Source of the DNA: Strigops habroptila
Taxonomy: Eukaryota > Chordata > Aves > Psittaciformes > Psittacidae
Assembly: GCF_004027225.2 (NCBI RefSeq)
Contig: NC_044277.2
Span: forward strand, 94,190,283-94,254,282
Reading direction: 5' to 3'
DNA length: 64,000 nt
In this document: positions 9,629-22,800 of the stretch, one piece after another
How the letters are laid out: each line of letters begins with the position of its first letter
How positions within the stretch are numbered: position 1 is the first letter of the stretch
Translations under genes and position numbers: made by a program
The notes under the pieces: generated by a model
Seen by the model: the letters and a program-made list of their open reading frames with translations, nothing else
The model's database searches: none
What the model was told of the DNA's origin: nothing

Positions 9629-12600
9629 CCTTCCTGCCCAAGTGAGTGTAGATCCTGGGTACTGGACCAAGACTTGTAGTTTAACCGTCTGATGGTTGCT
9701 CCAATAATTTTAGCCCAGATAAGGAAAGCAGCATTCTCCCCAAACTAACAGTGTGGACAGAAGAAGGCAATATTACTAACTACCATCATCTCATAAAGCT
9801 GTACTGATGAAACAGGAGGAATCTGATTGGATTTCATAAGAAGCTTCTCTGATTCTTCATTTTCTTGGAGACATTTAATGCAGATTACAGTTAAAGTGAA
9901 TTAAATTAGTATTAACGTTGTCTGTGAAAATGATGCTCCAGAAAGGTAAATGTATTTCTCTTGGCATGCATGAAAATGAAATGATAAATTGATATGTGTA
10001 AATCTCAATACAGATGGAACTTTTCTAACGAGTAATTACCAATGTTTGATTAAGTTGGTAGATTGTCAAGTGGGATTGTACTGGATGAATTCATAGAAAT
10101 CAGTTCTTGGATATGCTAAGAGAATATTCTATTATGTCATTCTGGTTCTAAATTATACCTGGGTAGAAAAAAGCAGGAAAGGTCCCCATCACGTTAGGTG
10201 GACACATGCCTGAGAAAAACTGCCGAGCTGACATGCAGATTATCAGATTGGATTGCATGAACTGTCTAAACTCTGTTACCAGCTATACCTAGTCTAAATG
10301 ATTAACTGAGCAGAAAGAAATGAGACAGAAAAACATTTAATAAAACTCCACAGTTCAGTCGTAGCTATTAAACTGAGGTTAGGAACCTTCCTAAGTCCCT
10401 ACTGCTCTTTAGCAAATGGAGGGAAAAGAAATGACTCATATAATTCTTGTTCGCTTAATTTTGCTAATTTTGCTAGTTTTGCTGTTGATTATCATTTTAC
10501 AGGGGCTGAAAATTGTATATTAGCCTCCAGAGTATCTCTATTACAGCTGGGGTTAAGATACCCTACTGAATTATTGTCTGACTTGATTTTTCATGAGTAC
10601 TATCTGAACACCTGGCTTTTGATGTTCAGAATAATTTAAAATCAAGTATTCTTTTAGTGAACATAAAATGTCATCTGCCTACCATATATTTGTTTACTAC
10701 CTCCAGTTCTATTCCATAATTACTCCTAGCTAGAGCAATTTATCTATCTATGGTAAAATTTCTACCACTGTGCCTCAGTCCTAAAGAAAGACACAAGAAA
10801 GTCTGTAATACTGTAGGTTATATGATTACCTAAAAGTCCAGTGTGATCTTACAAGAGGGAAGGGACAAGCACATAATTAGCTTGTCATTGATTCAAAACA
10901 TGCTTGAACCTATAAATGGGATATAACTAACAGATAAGTCTCACTGCACAGGAGGTCAGTTTTAGTCATTGTGAACCACAGCATGGTAGTTAAAGTGACA
11001 TGTTCCTAAAAGAGTACCAATGATTGTCCTTATGTGCTCAGCCAACTCTGTAACTCCTGATGAGTACTTTACAAATTCTAGTTCTCTTCAGATGCAATTG
11101 CATGGTAAGAGAGAGAACAAGGCATGTTTATCATACACAAATCTTCTTTTAATCATACCAGCTTATATGCAGGTATGAAGGCTGAACAATTCACATACTA
11201 TATTTCAATGGCATATTGTAGATACTTGCATACCTGAAAATCCCTGGGATTTTTGGAGTGCAAAAGCAAAGCAAGCATATTAAATAAAAATAAAAACCTC
11301 AACAGGTCTGGGTTACTCATCTCCCACAAAGTTATAGGAGCATTATTTTTATTGCAAAGAAAGACTTAGATTCATGTCTTTCTTTGATGCACTGTTCACT
11401 TTTCATCACAGACCCTGTTGCTGCACTGTTTCTAAAAAAAATAATATTCACCTTGTCTTCCCCTTGTTTCAGAAACTTAGCCCTCACTGACACTTCTACT
11501 ATGCTGGTGGAGATAATAACAATGCCTTGTACCATATTTTTTTTCTGCTATTCTTATAGTATAAAGTGGCATTACATAACAATTGGTTTCATTTGGGTCA
11601 TAAACTTGCCCGGCATGGTAGGTCTGAATGTCCTAAAGAAGTAGTAAACTGTCTTACAAGAATAAGAAGACGAGATATATAAAAATTTTATAAATTACAA
11701 CAACAAAATCCTGGAATTATAATTTAATTTCTCCTGGGAAGCTTTTTTCCCAGCATCTAGGTGTAGGAGGACAGAAGCTTCCAATATTTGTTTTTCACCA
11801 ACTCAGAAGAGGTAGTTTTCATTTGCCCTCTTTCCTCCTTATCAGTCCCTTGTTGTTTTTCTCTCTATGTCAAATCTGGCCTTCTGAACCAGATTGACTC
11901 AAATCTAGCTGCTTGCTAGACTAGTGAAGCAGAGTGAAATGGAATAAAGATAAAAAGTCCTGTAGTGTAAAAGAGGCATAAAGAAAAAGCAAAGAACACA
12001 GAGTCTGTGATGCATCACCCTTCCAATACACATTACAGTGCAGCGGAGCATGTCACACCCCGGGTTGCATATGCATAATCATACCTAACACAACTCATGC
12101 CATAAACTGTTGGAATAACTCCCCTGAGGACTATGCAACTCCCTTGCAAACAAACACATGCCCTTTCAAATCACCTGGTTATACTATAAAATCTCTGGGC
12201 TGACTTGAAGTCAGTGTTTGAATACAGCTGCCTTGCATGGAAGAAATCCTTTTTGAAAGAAGATGCTATTGGAAAGTGGGCTGATGAATATGTGTTTTTA
12301 AAATGGAGCAGAATAACAACAGATACCACCAACAGATCCTATAGAAGTGACAGTCTTTCTGTTGTCCAGTGAAGTTGTCACAACGAAGGCTCAATGGAGT
12401 TTGACTGAAGTATGTGAACTCTTCAATCTCCAGTTCAGCTATTTTCATAAGCACTTTTCCAATGAATAATCAAAATGCCAGTTACCTAAAAAGCCATTAG
12501 GAAATAAAGAACCTAGCCTTCCTATCCTCCCTGCAGCAAAAGACTTTACTTTTCTGTAAAGTCCCTCCCATTTTTAAGCTGTGGATTCAATCTATCAAGA

Positions 12601-15600
12601 GCACATTTTGTCTTTGGCTAGCTGCTGAAAAAAATCTAAATATAGGAGAGTAATATGTAGTTTTATGACTACATTATTTTACCCATATTTCACTTCATCT
12701 TTTTGGGATGCATCCATGTCTTTTGTTGCCATTGGACCCTGCATCCTCCATTGTTTATCACAATAATTAGATCAAACAATAATTCAGATTTACTGGAGCT
12801 CTTACAGCTCATTCAATGGGTTCCCAAAGAGTCTTGGAAATTGAACAAGTTCATATTTTGCCTTTTCCTTTCCCACCAAGGCATATGCGAATCGCCTGGC
12901 AAACTCACAGTGCTGCACTGAACTGCCATTTGGCACAAAGAAGTTTGATATAGCTGACCACAATTTCCCTTTCTCTACATGCCAGTGAGAGTGGGAGAGC
13001 TCGGGCATTGCTCAATTTCTGCAGACAACCAAAAGAATCTGGCTTTAAAAATGCAGAGAGCCAAGTTTAGTCTGCCTTGTCAAGAAAAGTGCTGTGTGCA
13101 AGGGTGGCTGGGTATGAAATTAAATGGAGATGTCATGAGGATGGCATAAGGAGTGAATGCAGGTGAACCTCTGGAGACAGAAAGAAAGAGACTTAGTTTT
13201 CCAGCTGGTTATAGAAGCACAGTTACAAAGTCCTGCACAGAGGAGATGATGTAAGGCATCAACAAAAGGAGCACAATACCTCCACTGTGCTCAAAGGGCA
13301 GCGCATCACCAGCTTTAGCACTATCACGCTATCACTCAGGATCTCGTGACACCACTGTAAGAAACATGACAGCTCTGTGACTTATGTCACCCCAACGCAC
13401 ACACCCTGGGCACAGTCTCCTGGAATACAGACTTGGCACCTGACACTACCTTGAGCTCTTCAAATAAATCCCAGAGTATCTGTGCCAAGGAACACACACC
13501 ACTGCAGTTCAACTATCATAATATTTCTGTTCTACTCCTGCATAGTCTAAAGCAAACATACTCAGCCCAGATTACTACTACTGGTGGAAAACTTCCAATC
13601 TGGAAAGAAAAGAGCAGCTTTCTTGAAGGGTTAAAAGAAGGTCACACTGCTTCTTTGTAGTACTCTGCACCATATCAGAATGGAAACTTCTTGAAGGCCA
13701 CCTATGCCTTTTTTAATTCTTTTTTTTAAGGAAAGTAGGTATCAGATCTGAAATGTTGAGGCTGAATTGTCAGTTTAAGATTTACATAAAGCAGATCTCT
13801 GGCAATGCACATCTCTTCAGCAAGATTTCTCTTAGCAAACAGAATTTTAGAAAAATGTCCTGAAACTTGAGATATGTAAAATAAAGGTTACTGTCAAATA
13901 ATTGGTTCATGGAAAGCATCAGTCATATTCAAGGTGATCTGTAATGAGCTGTGTATTGATTAAAATAAAACAATGAACCTAACTACTCAGTGCTCGTTTT
14001 GTCATCTACATAATACATCACCAGTTAAATACGCATGGTGACTCTGAGATCATTAGCTGCATAGGACCTGTGTCTCACCCCTCCAAAAAAAAGTCATGGC
14101 ACTTTACTTCCAGCTCACTGGCAAACAACCCATTCAGCATTACCATTGGACCTGTAGCTGTCTGAGATTTTCCTTCAAGGGGGAGCAGGGGATTTTGCCA
14201 AGAGCTATTTGCTTGCTCACTGCTGCCCCATAGCATTTTTCTTCTCCTTTGGTTGCGATGCTGTGCTCAGCACATGATAACAGTGCATGGGGCGCAGGAG
14301 AACAGAAGCCAGAGAGATATTAAGATGTAAAAGCAAATCTATACCAGCAGTAAACAAGAAACTAGCTATGTTAGCTCAGCCAGGAAAAAAAAGAAAAAAA
14401 GAAAAATTGCAAGAGTCAGAATGAAACAGCAGATTGTACCTTTGTGATGGGTTGATGGCACATACTCATTTTCTGACACTTTTTTTTCCCCCTTTTTCCC
14501 AGCAAGGAGGATGTCATACTGTAGAATCGCAATCAAGTGTTGACAACCAGAAAATTACAATGGAGTTGTACTTTTTCCATTTTCTTACTCTTTTGGGGAC
14601 TGGCAAAAAGTGCTCCATTTCAGACACATTTCTGAAATGAGTCGCAGAACGTCATAGGGACAACAGGGTGAGAAAGTAGAAGTAAAATTGAAGGGGAAGG
14701 AAAGATGTGTGGGTTAGAAAATGCACTGCAGAGTCAGGTAAGTATGCTATTAACACTCCTGACCTGAGTATGGGTCCAGGGAGTTTTCTGATGTGCTGTT
14801 GTTTTGATAAGCAGAACACACAGTAGGTTTGGGTTAAGAAAAAGCTAAATCAGCCAAAAGAAAGCATCGGGTCCAGTGTTTGTTAAACTTGGCCTAAAAC
14901 TGAACATCACTTGAGGAATGAACCTCTTATGGTTTTCATTAGATCAACATATACATGAGCTGATATGGAAGCACTTACCCCAAGTCCTAGGATGGCAATG
15001 CAGACTCAATAGTCCCCAAAGGAGGAATTCAGAATCTAGCCTGATCAGCAAGGGCTTCTCCAAAACAGCCTCATTTCCCTTTCCTTCTCATTATAAAAAT
15101 ATATCAACTGCCTCCTAAAAGAACAATGAACAACTGGCCTTTGTTATAAAAACTAACAGCAAATCACAAAAGTGCTCAACTCTCCAAACTATATGCATTT
15201 TTCCCATAAGCAGAAACTGCAGAATTAGAGCACATCTGAATTTTGTTCTTCCTTTACTCCGTACTAGTGATGCTTTCGTTTAAATCTTTTCACCCTTTTC
15301 CTAAGAGATTCCACAATAATAACTAGCATTATGCTAAACCAGATGATACAGAACAAAGTGTTCACACAATAAATTTCTCACCCAAGTCCTCACAAGAAAA
15401 TTGAGTTGAACATCAAAAGGTAGTTTAGTTTTTGTAAGAAAATTGGTCAAGATCCTGATGCTGTGCTGGTCTGAGATCCTGTATCTAGCAACACTAGTTG
15501 CTAACGCCAATGTTAGGTGCTAATAGCAGCCAGGAAACTTTTATTTTATAAAATAGTAACATAAAACATCATATGCATTATGTGTGCTTACTTAACTTTA

Positions 15601-16747
15601 GCTTGCCATATGTACAGAAAGCATGATCCTCACAAATGCCATCAGCAGGCATGTTCTCACTGAAGAAACCTCGCCGGTATGAGCTGCTGAACATGGCTAG
15701 ACCCATTGTGATGCCAGTGTTGGAGAGTGCTCAGCACTGCACGGATCATAGGGAAAAGGAAAGAACTTTAGGAGAAAGCTCTTCTGCTAACCTAGAACTT
15801 AAAAATCCTAGTTTTCCATGTTAAATAGAGAAGACAAGTAAATATTATATATTTAATGCATATGGAATCAAAAATTCTTTAGAAAACCCCTTTGCAGAAA
15901 AAATTAATCTCATGTGGGACCCCTCCCACACACACACACGTTCAAAATGACACCCAGGAGAATTAATTACACCTCCCTACAAGACACCGCTCACCCATCC
16001 ACCCATGTGACAATGCCAGCAACCATGGGAGGCACAGTAATAAATCTGCTTTCAGCATGGCAGGACGAAGGAATTAAAGACACTTTTACTTCAGCCATTC
16101 ATGTTTTGTACATCCAGGATTTAGGATAGAGAATTAACCAGAATCAACATGATTTGGCAGGATCAGGAGGGTAGTACAGACCCTAACCAGAAGCTGAGCT
16201 AACAGTCTTGTCTAAACTATGCTAGTTGGGCTGAAATTTTGTGTCAAAACAGTTAAGACTGGTTTTGATTTAAAAAAAAAAAAAATCTTTTTCAAACACA
16301 GAAGTGATCAAATAAATTCTCTTAAAAAGATTACTCTGTCTTGCCACTGTGCCCAGACAACTGACTGTTTCCGAATTTTTCTACACATAAACTATATCAG
16401 TACATGCAAGAGTCTGCATATGGAACCCTAGGAACTCTCTTCAGAAACTTAACTGAATGTTAACACAAATATTAATGTATATCTTCAGCTTTTTTAGACA
16501 ATGTAAATGTTTCTTTTTTGGTTTTTTAAGACATTGGTAGTGTTTACATGATTTTGTATCAGCTTAACATTTTCAAAACCAGAATACAATCAACAGAAAG
16601 CCCTAAATGTTAGTTAACTTTAAATGTAAAAAAACCCCACAAATGCAACTAGAAAAATCCCAGGCTGCAGGACATGATTTTTCTGCAATCTGAGACTTTT
16701 CCTAAACTACTCTTTAGCAAAATGAAGTTCATTTTTCTTTTGTTTGA
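9629..16747. other. Long non-coding stretch
   Basis: No gene, RNA or mobile element recognised over about 7 kb. Small items: a three-copy 9-bp tandem (10456-10482), an octamer-like palindromic word tgcatatgcata near 12067, a purine-rich A run at 14383-14406, a (CA)6 run at 15927-15939 and a 13-A run near 16271. Open frames are all below 90 codons and unconvincing. Confidence 0.55.
10456..10482. repeat. 9-bp tandem repeat, three copies
   Basis: Three adjacent copies of taattttgc, the third with a single A-to-G change (tagttttgc). Too short to assign a role. Confidence 0.85.
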
Positions 16748-16755
16748 ACAGATAT

Positions 16756-16781
16756 TTCTCTTTTTCTTTTTTTTTTTTTTG
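16756..16781. repeat. Poly(T)-rich run
   Basis: A T-rich run with a single C interruption, in a wider pyrimidine-rich context from about 16735. A simple low-complexity tract. Confidence 0.7.
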
Positions 16782-19700
16782 TGAAATATAGGTCATTAAT
16801 TATGCTTTTCTGCTTCAGCAGGTCTCTTTGGTGGACTCTAGGAGCAATATTTCCACCCAGTGACTTACTTCTATCTTCTTTAATATTGATAGAGGTAAAA
16901 CCGGAGAGGGAAAGCTTTCTTAGCTACAGTGCTAATATTTAGCACAGAATTCACTTGGTAGCAACATGGCTTTAGCCTGGGCTGCCAAGCAAGCAATAAA
17001 CCCCTTAAACGGCTCTGGGACCACTGGGGGACAGTGCTGTGAAGAATTCATGAAGCAAGGCCTGCAAAGGCTGCTACTTTGATATTACTTTCAGTGCCTG
17101 GAGCTTTCTATCTGCATCCAGTCGAGCCTCTTTTGTAATCCTTGACACTGATCCATCCTCAAGAGCACAGCTGTGGGTGAAAAGTTTAAGCTGGAGGTCA
17201 AAGTCAAAGCCAAAAGTCTTTGCCATCCCCTCCAAGGTGGCTGCGCTGGTGCTTTCTGTCCATGTCCCTCAGCAGAGGGGCCCACTGCCAGCTGGTTTGA
17301 GAAGCAGAGCTGTTCCCCCATTGCAGCTCACAGACAGCAAAGGAAGGAGAGGAGGAACAGGCAGGGTGGTGACATGAAAAACCAAATAACATTGAGGCTT
17401 CACAGAGCCCTCCTAATAAAAGACCCTCTGATATAGAAATGGATTCTGATAATATATTCAGTACATAACAATAAAATCCATTTCTTTCCTCATTTCCTAC
17501 CTCCCTTTATTTATTTATTTTGCTTATAGGACTTGCCAGGACCCCTTACTGTGCTTCATTTCCATTAATCTTTCCAGTTTAGTTGCTTTAATACCAAGAA
17601 GATTTCTCTACTTTTTTTCCTTTTTCCCAGCAATATAGTCCAGGGTATTTTTATTCCTTCACGCTTGACAGTAATTTTCTGCAGTCTTCTCTGGCCTCTG
17701 TGGCCATTTATAATGATTAGCAGTTTGTGAGAGGTAATGAGTTTTATCTCTTCCTTCTTCCTCTCTCTCTTTCTCTTTCTGCTTCTTTTTCTGGCACAGT
17801 CTTTCAGTTATTCAAAATAAACAGACAACTGCATAATTAAGAACTTTAATGCCAACAAGAAAATATAATTGAGCCATCTAAATACTAAGGAAAGATAGAA
17901 GAGCTTGATAAGTATTACTACATTTTCTTTCAAGTCATGGGGTTGAGATTTCTTTTTCCCCCCCACTTAATTTCTGTTTAGGAACAAAAGATTTTTGTGT
18001 TTGCAAGAAAGAGGAGATGAGTGATTTTAGATTTGCATTTTCTCTTCACTAGAGCCTGGCATTTTATTGGAAATAAAAAAAGGTTTCCATCTTACAAATG
18101 AAAGCATCTGTTTAAATAAAAAGCCACTTGAGAAAGAAATCATAAAAAATAATTATTATTATTTTTCCAAAGCAGGACTGAAATACACAGAGGTCAGTAG
18201 AAAATGGCTAGCACTCATTTAAAGGTGTCCCTTTCATTTTTCTGAAGCCTTCACTTAAGCTGTGAATAAAAAACCACATTAAACCATTTGTCCTCGTTTC
18301 ACATGAAATATCCTGAGTCTATCAAAAACTGCAGAAGCCTTTCAAAAATATCCATTTTCATGAAGCCCATTTGCCAAAGTTTATTTGCCGTATGCAAAGC
18401 CACTGTCATTATCATCATTTCTCATTACACCAGTACTCAGAGACAGTAGCCAAGACTGTTTCCTGTGCTGGACGGGCGACGCTGCAGCAGGCTGTGGTGC
18501 AATATGCCGGGGAGGCGAGCAAGCTGAGCACTACAAGCCAGCTCAGCCTCTTGCTTACAGGTGCTGAGTGTCAGGGACCAGCCAAGACCTGGGCATGTCT
18601 CCTGCGTCCAAGGCCAGCAGCCTGACCCCTGGACCAAACTAGTGCCTTGGAGGAGGCTTCAATCAGGGAATGGACAGCATTTGTACAGTCACACCAGGTA
18701 TATATCTACACAGTAATCACTGAAATTTAAACTTTGAGAGATGAAGAGACCAGGCTGCCTGCTGATGTAGCAGCTGAGAGCAGAAGGTTACCACCTCTCC
18801 TGCCTGACCCTGGCTGCTGAGAAAACAAGATTCCTGCCATTGCTTGCTTCTGCTAGGAGCAGCACATCTCACAGGCCAAAACACCATCTCATGTCCTGGG
18901 GAAAATCTTCCTGAGCCAGTCAAACAGTGACATACCCCAAGGCTGTGACCTCCCAGCACATTGAGAAAGACACTGTGGGGTTACCTCCTACAGAAACGGC
19001 ACCAATGGACACCTTGTGGGGCTGCAAACAGAAATCTGCAGGGCTCAGTGCAACACCAGTCTTGTCGTCCATTATAAAATGATGACAAGACATGTGACAA
19101 TCACATCCAAGGTGTCTCATTCACTGGCAATTTGCTGTTCTCATGGCCATAATGAACCTTGAGAACATCTTTAACTTATCTTCTGGCCACATTCAGGTCT
19201 TTTCATTTCCCTTAAGTTACTGAGGAAAAAAATATTGCATTGTTTTTCATGTATTATTATGTACAATTCTATTTGGAGAGCAAAATACAAGAATAGGCAG
19301 AAGGAAAGCAAATAAAAAAATAGCAGATTGTTCTCACTTAAATTCTGCCTCAATTTGACCTGAGAGGAACTAGCAGCCTCATCTTTGGAGAGGCGGGCAT
19401 ACTTCTGCTACTGTTCACTTTTGTGAAATAAGTACAGCATTCACACAGGGAGCTGGAAACCAGTTTGAGGCTCCTCTCAGCCTGAGGGGACTTGATATGG
19501 TTGCTCTCATGTCCCAAGAGGCAGCCAAGACTGAGCTGCTTCCATTTCTTGTGATGCTTCATCTTTATGGGGCAAGTGAGAGACACAGACCAAGAAAAGC
19601 AGAGCCTGACTCTGGTCTAGCTAACAGTAGGGCTTTTGGTTCGAGGGGATACCTGGATTCTGGTCCCAGATTAAGAATTTGCTTTTGCATTTTTGCGTTG

Positions 19701-19805
19701 GAGAGTCACTGAAAAAAGTACAAAACGGCTGAGGAGCACACAGCAAGGCTGAGGCCTGCTCATCCCACTTCCACTTGGGCACAGAGGTCCAAGAAAAATG
19801 AGCTT
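16782..19805. other. Non-coding stretch
   Basis: No gene recognised. 17090-17440 and 18370-18960 are somewhat GC-richer and carry frames open on both strands, but the translations show no domain. A CT-rich tract lies at 17751-17793. 17690-18180 is AT-rich with many ATTA-type words. Confidence 0.5.
17751..17793. repeat. CT-rich low-complexity tract
   Basis: A run of CT and CTTT units (cctctctctctttctctttc and continuation). A polypyrimidine microsatellite-like tract without an exon following. Confidence 0.75.
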
Positions 19806-19816
19806 TGTTTTGTGGG

Positions 19817-19845
19817 AAAAAAAAATAAAAAATAAAAAAAAATTC
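19817..19845. repeat. A-rich low-complexity tract
   Basis: A runs separated by single T bases (aaaaataaaaaataaaaa pattern). A simple sequence. Confidence 0.75.
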
Positions 19846-22800
19846 AATAACCCAGTATTTCCTTAAAATTAATTTTCAGCAATCTGTTCTGGTTTGATGT
19901 TGTATCTGATACTGCAGTCATTGCTTTTTTCTTGTTGAGAAAACAGTATTTGAGAAGATCCTATGATCCTGTTGGAAAAATCTTTCACCTGAAGCCCAGC
20001 CAAGGACAGCTGGATGTCATCTGTCCTGCTGCTCCTCAAAAAGCTCAAGTGAACCAGAAGATGTGTTGAAGTCATCTGTTAGAGCTGTGTTTAGTGCTGG
20101 CTCACAGGCTAGCTCAAGTCCAAGGCCAGTGCCAATAGGCAGCCTATTTTAGAAACAAACATTTAGCTCTCTGGACACAAGACATGTTCTAGCCTCAGGG
20201 CCAGGGAACAATACCTGATCCATTTTATCTGCTAGTAAAAATGTAGCCAGAGGGACCATTGTCCTAAGAATAACTAGTCAGCCTCAGCATAATTTATCAA
20301 TTATTATTATTACCTGCCTCTAGTCTTAGCAGAAGACTGACTTTGAACGGATTTTTTGCAATAACAAAATACATGGAATTTGACCCAAAAGGAATATTAA
20401 CATGGGAGCTCCTGCACAAGCTGCTTTTGTTTTACAGATCACACTGCCAGCGCAACTCCAGTACTTCTTTCTCCACTGTTTATTTCTCCCTCAGTTCAAT
20501 CTCATCCTCTACATTTTCCAGTTGTCATACTGAAGTATTTTGGCAGAATTCACACGCCTATCAAGGTTTGGCCTGGCTCATGTCACTTTACCACACTTAC
20601 ACGCCTATATACGCTCTAGCATTACAATAACAGAAACTTAACACATTGTAAATAAACCCTATTGTTTCTATCAATGTGCAAGACTATTATCATTTGCCTT
20701 AACTTCACAGAAGGTGAACATGTTCTGACTTATACAGCATGACTTTTCCATTTTCCTGCTGATTTCTCTTAACATTTTACTTTAAACTCTTTGTAGCTGA
20801 ATATAAGCCAAATTTGGACGCTTCAGCTGCTCACACAGAAATGATCTACTCAGTCCGAACTGTGATCCCAGTCAGTCAAATTGCACAAGAAGTACTAAGT
20901 GCTCTAATGTATTTGCACATGAATATCTGGAAAAGGAGAAGAAATAGTCCTGTCATTTGAATAACTTCCAGTTAGAAGATTACTACCTTGAAAAAATAAA
21001 AGACATTTTCTTTTGAAGTCTTTCCTGCCATGCATGAGTAAAACAACAGGTCTGCATTCAGACTCTGGCTCATGGGTATTCATTAAAACAAATAAACAAT
21101 GAAATGGTAAAGAAAGCATTACATAGCTTAAAGCCTGGTCTAGTATCAGATGAATAATAAATACGTTAGTGTTGGCTGAGCAAAGGCGAAATACATTTCT
21201 ACATATCAGGAGATAATGAGCTCACTCATGAAGCCTTGTTTATGAAAAGGGATTTCTGAAGAAACATATCACAATATAATTGAGAATTTGTTATTGCTAA
21301 TCCTGAGGCTTTGAATTTCCACCCCCCAGCTTTCTTTTTCCTCTGGATTGTCCCAGCATATCCTGTCTTGCAGTAAATATATATAAGTGAGCCCAATGCA
21401 GGCAAATGAGGGAAATACAGAAAAAACAGTGCCTGGAGAGAGGTGGTAGAGCCAGCTAAAACCATCACCCATTTGCCCTGCTTACAACACAGTGTGTTTA
21501 GGAGCAGTGAGATATTTTAGTAACTTTTTTTTTTCTTTTTAAGGCTTTTTTTAACACTAAACCCTAGCCAACATATTTTAAACCTTACAGAAGCCAAGTG
21601 ACAAAATGTCTTCAGTCTTTTAGCACACACTCTTAGTAATCATAACAACATTTTTGTATTATTATAGGCAGTATTGGCAGTGTGTTCAATTGTGCATGGA
21701 ATAAATAGCTCACATTAGCAGTTTGCCTTAAAATTCATGTGATGGTAACAGCCAGCTTAATTAAGCGCATCTTCCTAGGAAATCAGCAATAATAATAATG
21801 AATAAACCTGCTGCTAACCTGCAGCAGCAAGAAGCTGTTCAGAACTTTTCTGAGTTTGAAACTAGGGAACATCTACAGCTGCCTGGATCATAACTGCTCT
21901 GCAATGCTGCCATTGGGAAAGGCAGCCAATGCCACCAATATTTATCTTAGTTTGATAACTGTCCCTTTCTTCCTACTGGCCACTATACATAATGTTTGGG
22001 TTTGGGTTTTTTTTCCTGCAGAAGGAAGCCTTGGCCAATTTATATCATCTCCGATAATCTTCCACTGTTTTCCACTGCTGGAATTTTCAACACAATGTTT
22101 CAACCAGATGAGGGGCTGCTGTGTGATGAGATGTCTGAATTCTTCCACAAAAAAAATATTTAAGAATAGTTCAAATATTTCAGCCAGTTAACCAGAAGGA
22201 AGAGCATCCATTTGGTTTCACAAAACTAAATGTGCCTATTCAGATCATACCAACCTAAAACGTAGCTGGGGGCAGGGGGAGCAAATACCTTCCGCAAGAG
22301 AATTGTCTCCAATTTTACAAAAATTACTTTCCAATTAAAAAAAAAAAAAACAAAGAAGCTTTTCACTGGAAAATTCCCAACTAGCTCTAGCATTGACAGA
22401 TTGTGACTTCTGAGAAAAAGCCAAAAACCAAACACAAAGATGTAGGGCCTGGAAAACTTGCCTTGCGAGGAAAACTTAAAAAAGCTGAGGGCAAACATTT
22501 GACAAAGATGGAAAGACAAATTGATATTTAAACATATTTGAACTGCATAAACATCAAGCACAGAGAAAAATTCGGTAGTTAGACATGTGCTGTCATAGAA
22601 TAGATTATGGAGACTTATAATCATGGGGTGGCCTCACAAGAGACCAAGTCAGAGAGGCAGAGCAGATTTTATGGGTGACATCTCTTCTTTTACTATTAGT
22701 AGTAGAAAAATGGAAAAGATTAAAAGTGCCTTAGTGTTTGCGACTTAGAGAAGGAAGCAGAAAACAGCCTAAACAAATGGAAATACTATAGAACATAGTT

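Noticed and set aside
17091..17440. GC-richer patch with open frames on both strands, possible retrocopy
   Set aside because: No recognisable protein in any frame, no poly(A) tail and no target duplication seen.
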